64,000 nt of DNA from Niebla homalea. Taxonomy: Eukaryota; Ascomycota; Lecanoromycetes; Lecanorales; Ramalinaceae. The notes beneath the pieces are model-generated. The model did no database searches. It had not been told where the DNA came from and saw nothing but the letters and a program-made list of their open reading frames with translations. The translations under genes and the position numbers were made by a program. Location of the stretch: contig JAHGAU010000008.1 in the NCBI GenBank assembly GCA_019925105.1, positions 806,001-870,000 on the forward strand, read 5' to 3'. Of this stretch, positions 53,812 to 64,000 are shown one piece after another. Within the stretch, counting starts at the first letter, position 1. Each line of letters begins with the position of its first letter.

Positions 53812-56454
53812 TCAAACCCCCAGTATCTTCCCTTTCCCTCTCTTCACCTCCCACGCCTTCAGCTTCCTCCCCACCATCGCCATTCCCTCATCTACAATCT
53901 CCGCATTGATGCTCTCCTCCTCGCCCCCCTCCTTATCCGCATCAAACAACGTGATCCATAGCGGCCCTCCTTCCTTCTCTTCGAAGTTCACGGACGCGAC
54001 TAATTGCCTCCCGTCTGTGACATCCTGGATGAAGCGGACAGCATCGTCCAAGTACTCTCGGCTCGTTGGGAACTGCAGGTATGAAAACCCAGCATCCATA
54101 GCTTGCGCCTTCAGCTTCTGGAGAGAGAATTGGGGGTTCAGGGCCCGCAGCTCGCTCCAGGAGATGGACTCGCTGTTTCCGTAGTCGAGGAACACCACGT
54201 CCGCTTTCTTAGCGTCGCGATCGTTACGGCGGACACGCGCACGGTACCATTCCCCGTCTTCGGAAAAGCGGGCGGAGACCAGGTCACCCGTCTTTGGTGG
54301 GTTTGGTAGTGAATTTTCCGAGGTGGGCGGCGACCGATGGTAGGAGGCGAACGAGGACATCAGCGAAGCAAGCGCGGCTGATGTTGAGGGGCCGATCATT
54401 TGCAGCTTCAGATGCATGGTGGCTGGATCGATGTGAGTGACTGTGACATCGCGATAGTCTTTCTTCACCGATGCAGAGGTATCATCGTGACCGTTTGTGG
54501 TGGGCTCGTTGGCAATGGACAGATCCGCTACCCCCTCCTCCATGCTAGGGTCGTAGTCGTGCCACATCCCCTTCTTTGCAGCTTTGGCCCTCTCCTCCGC
54601 GGCGAAGAGCTCGTTGGCGTTTCCAGATTGTTCGGCCGAGTAGGCGTGAACATTAGCTAGCCCTTCCTCTACGAGCAGTCTCGCAAAATTCTCTCGGTTG
54701 ACATGGAGGGAGCCTATGAAGCCACCAACTTTGTCTGTTGTCTCCACGTCAATCTCCACATCACGTTGCATGCACCGGCGGTTGGCAAAGTCATGGGCTT
54801 CTTGACCGAATGGCTCTGACTTCTCATTTGCATTGCGCGCTGAGCGAGGCGCACGAATACCGGAGAGCACGAATGTCAGCTTGGCATTCTCTCTTGGGAT
54901 CAAGACGGTGAATCGGGAGCCTCCTTTGACGAAGTCGACGATTGCGGGTATACGTTTCTGCCGTGAGAGTACTGATGACTGGATTTTGGCTTTCTGTAGG
55001 TTTTCGGAATAATCCTGATAGATTTTGGCGGCTGAACTTTTTGAAGCCCACATTCCTTTCTGCTCGGCCTGGGCAGTCGCTTCTGCAGCCAAAAGGTCGT
55101 CATATATAGGACTTCGGTCTTCATCGTCGCGTCGGTGACGGATCACTGAAGCGTATCCGGCCTCTACAATCTGAAGCGCAACATTATGGTCGTTCAAATG
55201 GACCGATACGACATCTCGTGCTTCAAAGCCTTCGTTGGCTTCCTTCTTGCCGTCTATCGCGACTTTGACATGCTTGCCTATGAGCTTCTTTCTGACGAAT
55301 TCCTTGGCATCTGCTTGGAAGGGTGCTTGTTTCGGGTCGGTAGGCTTCGGCTGCCTTATGCTGCTCATACTGGCTCTCTTCTCTTCGCCAGACTTATCCC
55401 GCAGGTAAAGGGTGTCAGCCGTTAGCACACGCGTGATTGTTGCGTCAGACTCTCCGGCTTTCGAATTCTTCTGCGTCAGACCTCTGAAGAGCCCCTGCTG
55501 GCTGTCGCGGGCATCCTTTTCTGCTTTTCGAAAAGTAGACATTGCGCCACCCAGCATGGTAGAATGAAAATCGACGCATCGCGCTAGGCCGGCTTTCAAT
55601 AGGAATTCCGCAATGCTACCATTCGGGTGGATGACGTTGCAGACTAGACCTCCTTGAGGAGTCACTCCGACCACATCAACCTTGACGGTGCGCTGAGTCA
55701 ATCTCTGTTCTACGAATTGATGTGCTTCCTGCCCGAATGGCTCAGCTGCTTGCTCCTTGCCATCTGCAGGATTGCTTCGCTTGGTTGACGGGGCTCTTAT
55801 GCCAGCCACAACGATCAGGGTCTGCACATGTTGAGTTGGTGAGAGCATCAGCCTGACAATCATCCGATCCCCCGTTATGACTTTCTCAACGATCGCATCG
55901 ACCGGCTTGCCTTTCCATGTCTCGGCAAATTCCTTCGTGTCTGGTATGTCGTAAGTCGTTCTCAGGTTACTTCCTTGAGCTGCCCACAGCCCTAGCGAAC
56001 CAGATCGAGCCTTTTCCTCGTGAGTCACAAGCTTCTCGAGGAGCTCCCTTGATTCCTCGGAGTCATCCTTTCTTTGCGCGTCCTCTCTCAATTTTACCCA
56101 TCCAGATACTACCGACGCCTCGGGTAAGACCTCGCCGCTCTGCAGATAAACGCAGCCGTAGTCTCGCTTCGCCCCGGTTGGGATCGTGTATAGTATGGTG
56201 AATTGTATCACCTTGCCTACGGTCATACGGCGTAGAAAGTCTCGAGAATGAAACGCAAATGGCTACTAAAAACTCAGCAAAGCTTTTTGTCACGTGATGG
56301 AGTATCCACAAACCTCATCGCCCTCCCTCCTCAGTCTAGGCGCGCTGACGAATGCTAGACTTAAAATCCTTTCCTGGTCTGGATTGTTCACACTAGCAAG
56401 GACTAGTGTGTCACCTGACAGTACACTCTTGACTTTCGCCTGTGAGACTGGCAT
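53812..56454 (-). CDS. SND1: Tudor-staphylococcal nuclease (SND1/p100)
   Basis: RNA-binding, multifunctional cytoplasmic protein (stress granules, RNA decay and processing in other eukaryotes). Two exons, 56454-56314 and 56262-53812, flank a 51-nt intron (GTTTGT...TAGTAG) and give 863 aa. The first exon supplies VKSVLSGDTLVLASV...LRREGDE, the start of SN domain 1, which continues as PFAFHSRDFLRRMTVGKVIQF. Four SN domains follow (about 3-160, 190-325, 340-500, 520-660), each with a GxDR/T-type strand and the EPFGQEAHxF[VA] helix motif (seen twice exactly). Then comes a Tudor domain (about 725-790: WYRARVRRNDRDAKKADVVFLDYGNSE) and a partial fifth SN. The C-terminus is KRGKGKILGV. Domain order and number match the family. 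Confidence 0.95.
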
Positions 56455-57118
56455 GTTGATGCGATAGAAGGGAGGAGGGGGGGCGTTGAAGGCTGAAGGG
56501 TTGAGAAGAGATGTGCTAACGATGACTGGCCGTCAGCGAACGCGCGGAAAACGAATTGACTGTAACAGAAGGTGTTTCATATGAAAAGTTGAAAAGTCAC
56601 AAATGATTAGCACGGCATGAGGAATTCATGGATACGTATTGTTAAAACATTGAGCCGGCTCACTGCGCTCCTCTTACCTTGTGGATACTTAAATGGTCTA
56701 CGCTATGCTGAAGACAGGATCTCAATTTCTCATCACACCGATAATATAAATGGAGACCGTGGCCAAAATGTAGACTAGAAGTACTCGTACGTAAGGTAGC
56801 CGTGTGGAGAGACCCTTTCTTGTTGTGGGGGACACCGGGAAGAAACGCCGGGCCGGAGGCCCTCGGGCGCTACACATGCTGTTCCTGATATCATAGGTAC
56901 TCGTAGCTTGGCTTTGATATTAAGAAGATGTCATCAGTAATGATCTGCCGTTTCCTTTCATTTGAGAGAGTTCTCTAGAGTTGGGTTAGGAGAACATATT
57001 CACTTTCATTCGAAAAGTATAATTCGGGCTGGTGGCCAACCACGACTATGGTAGGACTGCTATAGAATACTCTGTAGTATCTGCTCCTGCCCCAAATCCT
57101 GGTGTCCAAGGTTCATAT
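56455..57118. other. Intergenic region (664 bp)
   Basis: SND1 promoter and 3' region of the reductase gene. No feature recognised. Confidence 0.35.
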
Positions 57119-58054
57119 TCACGGCAGAAGAACAATTCTCTCCTTGGTGCTGGTATCTGCCCAGACCTTCTCAATGTCCGCCAACTTCTCAACTTTCACC
57201 GTCTGCTCTGGGCATTTCACAATCGCGTCGAGGATGGACGGTAATTGCTCATTCAGATCTTCCAAGGACCAAGCGCCGGGCCCAGAACCCCTCATTGTAA
57301 TGTCTGCGCTTCTCAGGGGCCCACTGGGAAAAGACATCACCTCGCCAGCCAGGCTTCCAATTTGGACGTACTGGATCTTGTTTCCCGGTCTGAAACTCTT
57401 CAGTAGTGCCTCCGTGGGCGCTCCATAAAGGTAATCCAGGATCACATCTACCTTTCCAATCTTCGCCCAGTCGCTCTCCTCTGGCCTGTCCTTTAGCACA
57501 ACAAAATCATCAAGCGATAGCTCTTTCATCTGAGCTTCATTGCGCGCCACGCCGATAATTCTGCCTGCCCCTAGAGTCCTGGCGAAGGACACTGCGAGCC
57601 GACCGCTAGCAGAAGTGACGCCCATGATCAAAGCAGTGAAGCCAGGCTCCAGACTCTCGGTTCGCGTCTTCAGAGCCAGCCAACTGCTCATGCCAGGATT
57701 GACAGTGGCAGCCACCTGAATCGGATCGGCACCCTCAGGCAATGGCTTCACGTTCGTCTTGGGTAGGTTGATGACCTCTGCCATTGCTCCCCCTGTAGGT
57801 GTCATGCTGTTGAAGAAGACGGGCGTGCGATCGGAAAGCACCCCGCAACCGTCGGAGCCTGGGATATGAGGGAGGTTTTTGGCGCTGTAATGCTTGCCAG
57901 ATGCGCGGCTTCGGACGACCCGATGGATTGCTGCAGCTGTGACTCGGATCTGGACCTCAGACTCAGATGGCTCAGCTGGATGAGGAGCAGTGCTGTAGAC
58001 TGGGGCTTGACCCCACACTGAGACTTGGGCGAGATGAATGGTTTGCGAGGCCAT
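57119..58054 (-). CDS. Medium-chain reductase, quinone oxidoreductase-like, 311 aa
   Basis: Single exon, 311 aa. GroES-like N-terminal domain (SEVQIRVTAAAIHRVVRSRASG, then HIPGSDGCGVL) and a Rossmann domain with an AxxGxxS-type nucleotide loop (ALIMGVTSASGRLAVSFAR), followed by RIIGVARNEAQM and VDVILDYLYGAPTEALLKSF. No structural or catalytic zinc cysteines are visible, so it belongs to the zinc-independent quinone oxidoreductase branch of the MDR superfamily, probably using NADPH. Substrate unknown. The segment C-terminal to the Rossmann fold is short. A 125-bp MITE sits about 320 bp upstream of the start codon. Confidence 0.85.
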   Translation of the reverse strand: MASQTIHLAQVSVWGQAPVYSTAPHPAEPSESEVQIRVTAAAIHRVVRSRASGKHYSAKNLPHIPGSDGCGVLSDRTPVFFNSMTPTGGAMAEVINLPKTNVKPLPEGADPIQVAATVNPGMSSWLALKTRTESLEPGFTALIMGVTSASGRLAVSFARTLGAGRIIGVARNEAQMKELSLDDFVVLKDRPEESDWAKIGKVDVILDYLYGAPTEALLKSFRPGNKIQYVQIGSLAGEVMSFPSGPLRSADITMRGSGPGAWSLEDLNEQLPSILDAIVKCPEQTVKVEKLADIEKVWADTSTKERIVLLP

Positions 58055-58968
58055 TGCTATAGCAGAAATGCTGTACTTCTAAGGCGATATCTCGAAGTGT
58101 GATAGGGAAATGAGACTGTGTGTTTGGAGGAAGTAACATGCTGGCTTTTGGGGAGCCAGCCGGCTTTTATCTCAGCCAGAACTCTTCCGTGCGTCGCAAT
58201 CACGCCAACAGCGGTGCACGAAGCCAAAGAACGCGGCCCTCGAGATTGCTTTCGGCTTCTTCATGATGATTGAGAGATTTCGAAGTCTCAGTCAGCCACA
58301 AGGCTAGCGCAGAGCAGGGGATCCTGCTTGGCCGGTTAGTCAGCTGCCAAGGGGTCAAATAGGGGCCGCCATGTTGCCTCAGTCCCTCAGACGCTGTTGA
58401 TTCGCTGCAAGCAACACGAGTAGTCAGCAGCCTGAGCTAACCCAACCAGGCTTAGCTATTCGCGCAGCGAATCAACAGCGTCTGAGGGACTGAGGCAAGC
58501 CGCCATGGACATGCAGCAACGCTTCAGTCTGTGAACCTTGAACCCAGCCGCCGTTAGAGCGCGTGGAAAGTCCTCCTGGTTCAGTCAAAATTTTTTGCTG
58601 TTACCTCAATCAGTCAGCCTCTAACAATGAGGTCTCATGATACGGGATGATTGGACATTTGTGTAATAACTACATCATTCATGAAGCAAGAGGCATCGGA
58701 AATTTGGACGAGCATAGGAGTACTGCGCACCTAAACAGGGATCGTCCAGGGATCTGATCATCAACAAGTAGGTTGTCAGACCTGGAACTGGACATGTTCT
58801 CATTTCCAGCACATTCTACCAACATCCTCTCCATTGATCTCCACCTTCCCCCTCCTCTAAGACTACCACACACCTCACACCCACCCTCTCACATCATTTC
58901 CAAATCCAACCCTTCGTCTCCGTCCCTGCTCTTTCCATCCAAACCTCCTAATGAGCAGCCTCCGGACC
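58055..58968. other. Intergenic region carrying a MITE
   Basis: Upstream region of the reductase gene and 3' region of the small coiled-coil gene. The transposon-derived element at 58374-58498 is described separately. Confidence 0.4.
58365..58507. mobile_element. Non-autonomous DNA transposon (MITE) with Mutator-like 9-bp target duplication
   Basis: The element spans 58374-58498 (125 bp). Its ends are perfect 35-bp inverted repeats: the left arm 58374-58408 starts TTGCCTCAGTCCCTCAGACG and the right arm 58464-58498 is its exact reverse complement. They enclose a 55-bp AT/GC-mixed core with no reading frame. It is flanked on both sides by the identical 9-mer GCCGCCATG (58365-58373 and 58499-58507). 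Long terminal repeats plus a 9-bp duplication point to Mutator-like (MULE) mobilisation; hAT elements normally duplicate 8 bp. Perfect arms and duplication imply recent insertion. Confidence 0.85.
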
Positions 58969-59337
58969 TTACCGCTTGGGACTCCCGTCCAAGACACCCC
59001 ACTCCCCCTTCAACCGCTCCAGCTCACTCGACATTGTCCAGTCCCTCTCCTTGAGCGCGCGCAGTCTGCCGTACCATGATGCATCATCCTTTCCTTCTCC
59101 CGCTGCATCTCCGTTCTTTTTCTTCCGCAGCTTCTCCTCTTCGAAATCCCGCTCGAGTTCCTTCCACGCCAGCATGATGAGCGAGGATTCGACCACTAGC
59201 TTATCGAGGGCGGAGTAGAAGGCGAGTTGTTTGCGGATATCTGTTGATTGATCTTTGCGATGCAGCAGGGGTGGGAATGATGTAGATGGTGGGCTTTTTG
59301 GGGTTTGGGGGTGGTCGGGCGTTGTGATGGGAGCCAT
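58969..59337 (-). CDS. Small coiled-coil protein, 122 aa
   Basis: Single-exon frame. The start MAPITTPDHP at 59337 is preferred over the upstream in-frame ATG at 59427, because the preceding residues look like leader. A Pro/Ser-rich N-terminus is followed by a helical region (DIRKQLAFYSALDKLVVESSLIMLAWKELERDF, about 38-70), a Lys-rich linker (KLRKKKNGD) and a second helix (WYGRLRALKERDWTMSSELERLKGEWG). The pattern resembles a small conserved fungal structural protein, but I cannot name it. Confidence 0.6.
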   Translation of the reverse strand: MAPITTPDHPQTPKSPPSTSFPPLLHRKDQSTDIRKQLAFYSALDKLVVESSLIMLAWKELERDFEEEKLRKKKNGDAAGEGKDDASWYGRLRALKERDWTMSSELERLKGEWGVLDGSPKR

Positions 59338-59677
59338 TATCAAGAGGGAAATTTGAGATTTCTGATAGGCTTTGATTGTCCAAGGGAAAGACAGACGGTG
59401 TGTGCGATCAAGTGTTCGAGTGGTCAAGCGAGAGTCTGAGTGTTTGTGTGTGTGTGTGTTGCAAGGTAAGAAGATTCACGCACGTTGATGTACAACTCGA
59501 ACGAAATGAGGTCATGTGTCAAACATTTCATTCACCACCATGATCAAAACACGCTGGTAAATGGCGAATCGAATCAAACTTGTGACTGAACCACCAACGC
59601 TTACCCGCAGCCAAGGACAAAGGCGTCACACACACCCGTTTCATTACAAAAGCCTTACATGAATGTATACCCGCCCA
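59338..59677. other. Intergenic region (340 bp)
   Basis: Contains a short (GT)n tract near 59445-59460. Otherwise nothing recognised. Confidence 0.35.
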
Positions 59678-60234
59678 TCAGTGGAACACCGAGTTCACCA
59701 AATCACTCCCCGCCGTGGCACCGGCACCAAACACGGCCGCGTTGCCGAGCTTGCTCCCCAGTTTCTTGGCCCACTCGCCATGCTAATAGTTGTTGAAAAG
59801 CTCATGTCAGTGACCCGTTCTGATCATTCCTCGCTACCCTACGAGATGAAAATCCGCCGCAGCCGCAGAACGGTGAACGATGAGATAACAAGACACGGCA
59901 TACCTTGGGATGATCCGGATTGGCAGGATGATTCTTATCCTGTGACGCTGCCGCTATCGCTGATGGGTCGATGTTGTTGTTACCCTGGGCGTAGCGGGGG
60001 TCGACGTATTGGGATGGCGCGCCGCCGGATTGCTGTTGGATCGAATGAACAATGACCATGCACATTGCAAAAGGTACTGGGGGGAAATGGGGAATTTGGA
60101 AAGGGGAAGCATACGGGCAATTGCGCCATGATGGATTGGAACTGCGGGGGGGAGAGCACGCCGGAGTCCCGCAGGTACTCGAGCTCTGTGCGGCAGGTGG
60201 AGAGGGATCGGTTGATTGCTGCGGCGTCAGGCAT
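59678..60234 (-). CDS. Lsb1/Pin3-like protein lacking the SH3 domain, 117 aa
   Basis: Three exons, 60234-60115, 60032-59904 and 59782-59678, all phase 0, give 117 aa. The N-terminus (AAINRSLSTCRTELEYLRDSGVLSPPQFQSIMAQLP) matches the N-terminal helical segment of the yeast actin-regulator binding proteins Lsb1 and Pin3 and their filamentous homologues. The C-terminus (HPKHGEWAKKLGSKLGNAAVFGAGATAGSDLVNSVF) matches the Gly-rich C-terminal segment of the same proteins. The SH3 domain that normally lies between them is missing; only a Gln/Asn/Pro-rich linker (YVDPRYAQGNNNIDPSA) is present. It could be a paralogue that keeps the dimerisation or anchoring ends without Las17 binding. Confidence 0.7.
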
Positions 60235-60663
60235 CTTGAAAAATGGTATTTAGAATGAGAAGGAGTCGATTATGAGAGATGTTGCCAAGAGTATGGAGGA
60301 TTGGAGATTAGGAGTCTATCGAATCAAGAGTTTTGCAGTATTGCGTCATACGCGCATAAGTGCCATTTCTCCTGGCTCTGCAAAGGGCCGACATATATGA
60401 CCCCGCAAGAGCTGGATGTTTTTGCCAAAGGTAAAGAGGGGATGCATGGCACTGACAAAGGCATGAAGAAGCTTATGTATCAGAGCGCTGAGCATTAGTG
60501 ATAGTGAGTAAGAACCAGGCCACTAGATGGACCTCACAAGTAGTGAATCGGAACAACACGCTTGAACGTTGCGGCCAGCTCTAAACTGCTACCAAATCCA
60601 AATCAACCTACTCATGTAGACATTAACGTATATTTAGGCACGAACGACGCCCCTTTGCCTTTG
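60235..60663. other. Intergenic region (429 bp)
   Basis: Promoter side of the Lsb1-like gene and 3' side of ERG1. No further feature. Confidence 0.35.
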
Positions 60664-62251
60664 TCAATTCCTCAACTCGGAAAAGATGAAGGGAAAGATG
60701 ACAATGCAAGCCTTGTAAAAGATGCCCATGCTCGTTAGAAGGGTCCAGGGTAGCAGATAGAGCGGCGACTGGTTTATGTGGATCCAGATTGCCAGCAGTG
60801 CTACCGAGAAGAAGTGGTAGAATAGTACGAATGGTCGACGTATAATCCCTGCAAGCAGGCCAACGGGCCCATCAATACACTGCCCACCGCGTTCAAAGTA
60901 CCTGAAGCAACCAAGCTGAAGAGCCTTGAGGTGGGGGTCTGATGCTCGTTAGCCGAGCCTAGAAACATTCGTGAGGGAGCTTACCATTGGCAGCAAATAG
61001 AGAGTAAAGTGCCTGGGCGAGGATGTTGATCACACTCGTCAGGTTTTTCCGTCGCCAATGAAAGGTCTTCATCTGCTTGAGAACAAGATCGGTAGCTCCA
61101 AGGTTGGATACGTTCTCCGGCCTGAGTAAATCCCGCAGCAAGACCACATCATTGAACGCCACGGTCATACCCCCGCCGGTGAGTGGATGCCGCATGTTCA
61201 TGGCATCTCCTAGCATGATCAGACCTGGAGATCTGTTCACGCTCGGAGGTAGGAAGGAGTTGGGCATGCTCCTCAGCTTCCCTTCATCCAATGCCTTTTC
61301 GAACGAAGGCTGTACCCTTTTCGGTAAACTGGGTAAGACGATCTTTCTGAGATGGCCCTTCACTCCTCCGATCTGGGGATTGGCGCTCTCCAGTCCTTCA
61401 GGGACATCAACTAGAGCTCTTGTCTCTCGGGTCCCAATCTGATATAGAAGCACCGGTGATCCTTCACCCAGTACCACGTGGCCATGCAATGACTTGGGAA
61501 GGTCGGCGTCGATTAGCTCCAGGCCCCAGAAGCGGCTCTTACTGGTGACCGATCTTGGGATGAATTCCTTTCTGAACTTGCTGTTGTAGCCATCGGCCAC
61601 GACTGTCAATTGCCCAAACCAAGCATCTTTCTCGCCATTCGTCGTGCATTCCACGCCGAGAACATGGCCGACGTAGGTATCCTTGATCACGCCCGTCACA
61701 GTGCTTTCAATGACCGAGATGTTGGGCTCCCGCATTGCTGTCTCACGGAGCTTCCGTATGAGGCGGCCATGATGAAAGCTCCTGCCTTCTGGTCGGCCCG
61801 GTCGCTTTTCTAGCTCGGGGCTTGTCGGGGTCGTGATGGACTGACCTGCGTTCTCCGGGTATGGTATCTCGACTCCCTTGCCATAGTAGATGATCTCATA
61901 GCCCTTGACCTGGATGCTGTCAATGTCCTCAAGACAGTCTTCGAGGCCCAACTGCCGTAGGGCAGATACACCACCCGGCTGCAGCAATTCCCCCACAATG
62001 CGATCTGGTTCCTTGAGAGATTTCTCCAATAGAGTAACGGAGCGATTGTGTGGTGGGCGGGCTAATGCAATGGCGAGCGTTGTCCCAAGAATACCCGCAC
62101 CAACTATGACGACCTCGGATTCATGGTGATTCACCCGCCGCGAAGTATCCGCAGGAGTGGTTGTCTGCGCTGCTTGAAATGACTTAGATTGTAGCGATGG
62201 CGAAGGCGTTCGCGAGGGAGATGTGAGTGGCGTGTCGTGCATGTAAGGCAT
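60664..62251 (-). CDS. ERG1: Squalene epoxidase (squalene monooxygenase)
   Basis: FAD enzyme of the ER that converts squalene to 2,3-oxidosqualene, a rate-limiting step of ergosterol synthesis and the target of allylamine antifungals. Two exons, 62251-60985 and 60938-60664, flank a 46-nt intron (GTAAGC...ATCAG) and give 513 aa. Motifs: FAD Rossmann loop EVVIVGAGILGTTLAIALAR (about 46-65), VGELLQPGGV, VVADGYNSKFRK, and the second FAD motif LIMLGDAMNMRHPLTGGGM. The C-terminal exon encodes the conserved FRYFERGGQCIDGPVGLLAG and a hydrophobic membrane-associated helix region (FVLFYHFFSVALLAIWIHI...). The N-terminal 40 residues before the FAD loop are Ser/Thr/Pro-rich. Intact. Confidence 0.96.
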
Positions 62252-62844
62252 TGGAATAGGTCCAGAGCATTATCTTGGTATAGCAGCAGGTGTTAGGATT
62301 GCCACATAGTTAATAAATGCAAGCAGCTCGACTGGGCTTTCTTGGCTTTGTACGTTCTTTTGTTCAAAAGCTTCTCGGCAGTCTAGGCCGAGGCCGAGCG
62401 GCACCGAAGGGAAGGAGCCAAGGAGGCAAAAAACACCAATCTCCTTCGGGAAATCGCTATATACCTTACCTTATCTACCTCACACCCTCAATTCCAGCGT
62501 TCTCTTCATGGGAGCGGGTCTAGCTTGCCTCTGCGTATGGATCGAAGGACCCAATCATACGTGCATGCTTTGGAAGAAGCAATTTGGACATTCTCCTTTG
62601 TTATTGTAGCATTTTTGTTCGAAGGATGACAGGTCACTAGCGCCTCCCTAAACTCATCACTCTCATTTCATGTCACACTTTGGGTATCTCAAACGCCAAT
62701 CCCAAAATGATAAGACGCCCGCTCGGCCAATGCATGCAACATGAATACAATGATGTTACACAACCCGGTCATTGGCCCCCCAATGTCTTCGGTCCCCCCT
62801 TAAACCAAACCCATCAAATCATGGCAACGTTGGAGGGGTCAGCC
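62252..62844. other. Intergenic region (593 bp)
   Basis: ERG1 promoter and 3' region of the transporter gene. No sterol-response element could be identified by eye with confidence. Confidence 0.35.
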
Positions 62845-64000
62845 TTAGAATTGGTTGTCTCTGACTCCATGACCACCTCCCAAACTACGTTCGTCTTCTC
62901 CTCGTTCCTGATTTAACCCCCCAAACATGTCCCATTCCGCTTGGCCACTGCTCTTGCGGCCCGGCGGACCCAGTGGGATTTCGTCAGGTGGTATTGTCGT
63001 GGGCGTTACCCTCCTCGTGGCCGTAGTCGAGGTACTGGGGCTATGATAGCTCGTATCTTGGGTATCCAGGCTTGCATGTCCCAAAGTCGTCGACGCGACC
63101 CCATCCTCTGTGGGTGCAAGGTGGCCAGATGCGTCCTCATAAGGACCTTTCATACTCGTAGGCGTGTATGGATCGTAGGGAGTCGCCGTGCCGAGATCAC
63201 CTGACCCTGCGCCTAATGCAGGATTCCGAGGTGCAGCCCGAGTCATAGGCCTTGGGTAGATGGTGTCTGTTGGAGTGGAAGTTGGATTCGCTTGTGCGTT
63301 GGCGAGTAGTCTCTCATCGTCCTGTGCGTCATAGGGATCGTGAGCGCCTGTTTTCTGAAACGCCGTGACCGCATTTCGGGTCGGCTCTAGTCCTGTACCC
63401 TGTCGCGAGGTCTGGTACGAGCTATCGTTCCTGCGCTTTTGTCGTCCAACAGCCATCCACTTGAACCCCCGACCAATTGCCTTGATGACGTCCCAGGGGT
63501 TGAAGGCGTCCAACAAAGCACGCCAGCCGAACAAGCCACCTTTATACGCAGTTTTAGGATCATGCATAAACCCAGGACCAGATTCGGAGGCAACAATGGC
63601 AGAGCGCCTAATGTCGTAGACTTTCCATGGGAAGGCCCAGAGATGAAAGACGCTGAAGATTGCCATCTCGATGCAAAGAAGCATCGACGGAATCCCTATC
63701 TTGATATCTGGGGTTTGAATCGTTTTTGATGCCTTGACGGCACCCGAGGAGGTGAGGAAGGAAATCAGGAGCTACAGATGCTGCGTCAGTAAAGGGAGCA
63801 GAAAGTGTGGCAGAGAGGCTTACCGTTTGCCAAAAAGAGAGGAAAATGACGAGCTTGATGGCCGCGACCTTCAACAGCGGCTGATGCTGCGCGATATCCT
63901 CCTTCAATTGAAGATAAAATTGAATCAGACAGTACATGGCGACGCTGACGCAGCCTCCCTCAATCACCATAACCTAGCTTGACATCAATAAAGCGTTCAC
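62845..64000 (-). CDS. DUF300/Ost-alpha (TMEM184)-type membrane protein, 5'-partial
   Basis: The gene enters from beyond the right edge. Visible exons are 63973-63824 and 63771-62845, with a phase-0 intron between them (GTAAGC...CTGTAG), giving the last about 358 residues. They contain membrane segments of the organic solute transporter alpha/TMEM184 family: VAMYCLIQFYLQLKEDI, LLKVAAIKLVIFLSFWQT, LLISFLTSSGAV and the final helix MLLCIEMAIFSVFHLWAFPW. A long disordered cytosolic tail follows (about 250 residues, Ser/Thr/Pro-rich, with RKSSGQAEWDMFGGL). An acceptor at 63974-63975 (CTAG before GTTATG) marks an additional upstream exon outside the window. The family moves or organises lipids and steroids at membranes; the fungal substrate is unknown. 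Confidence 0.85.

Overview
The window is nuclear DNA of a filamentous ascomycete (Pezizomycotina; I cannot fix the class). The evidence is short GT-AG introns, mostly about 45-135 nt, inside recognisable fungal genes (RAD30, ARG4, HOM3, PFA5, SOD1, TAL1, SQT1, SND1, ERG1), and fungal-specific families such as the 'GRAM-TBC-EF-hand' Gyp2 type and a DUF8035-like Arg/Glu-rich protein. I saw no rRNA, convincing tRNA, CRISPR array or prokaryotic operon. Most gene models below were spliced by hand; their exons agree in phase and end in conserved protein motifs.

Layout. 0-12 kb is a dense core region: a small membrane protein, DNA polymerase eta, an 88-aa single-pass protein, a glutathione S-transferase gene broken by one stop codon, a second intact GST, argininosuccinate lyase and aspartate kinase. 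12-26.9 kb holds two low-complexity charged proteins, a Gyp2-type Rab GAP, a coiled-coil protein with a ladder of IQT/VQT motifs and a C-terminal membrane anchor, three copies of a hairpin element downstream of it, and the palmitoyltransferase Pfa5. 26.9-35.2 kb is gene-poor. It carries two related 55-56-aa cysteine-rich (zinc-ribbon-like) ORFs and an intact three-exon Cu,Zn superoxide dismutase, all too short or too finely spliced for a simple ORF scan.

35.2-40.3 kb has a disordered fungal protein ending in VWG, transaldolase and a short-chain dehydrogenase. 40.5-51.2 kb is a decay zone. It contains a frame-broken unknown gene, a 63-bp tandem repeat, an AlkB-like dioxygenase gene with two frameshifts, a stop codon and an inserted F-box/2EXR-like fragment in opposite orientation, and a broken multi-pass membrane protein gene. 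An apparently intact six-exon acyl-CoA (4CL-like) ligase sits among these. 51.7-64 kb returns to core genes: Sqt1, Tudor-SN, a medium-chain reductase, a small coiled-coil protein, an Lsb1/Pin3-like protein without an SH3 domain, squalene epoxidase, and a partial DUF300/Ost-alpha-like transporter running off the right edge. A 125-bp MITE with 35-bp perfect terminal inverted repeats and a 9-bp target duplication (Mutator-like signature) lies upstream of the reductase.

The intact genes are ordinary primary metabolism, genome maintenance and membrane traffic. The accessory interest lies in the triplicated hairpin, the multivalent QT-motif protein, the small Cys-rich pair, the MITE and the cluster of recently broken genes. 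Several lesions are single-base changes in homopolymers, so assembly error has to be excluded before calling them decay.
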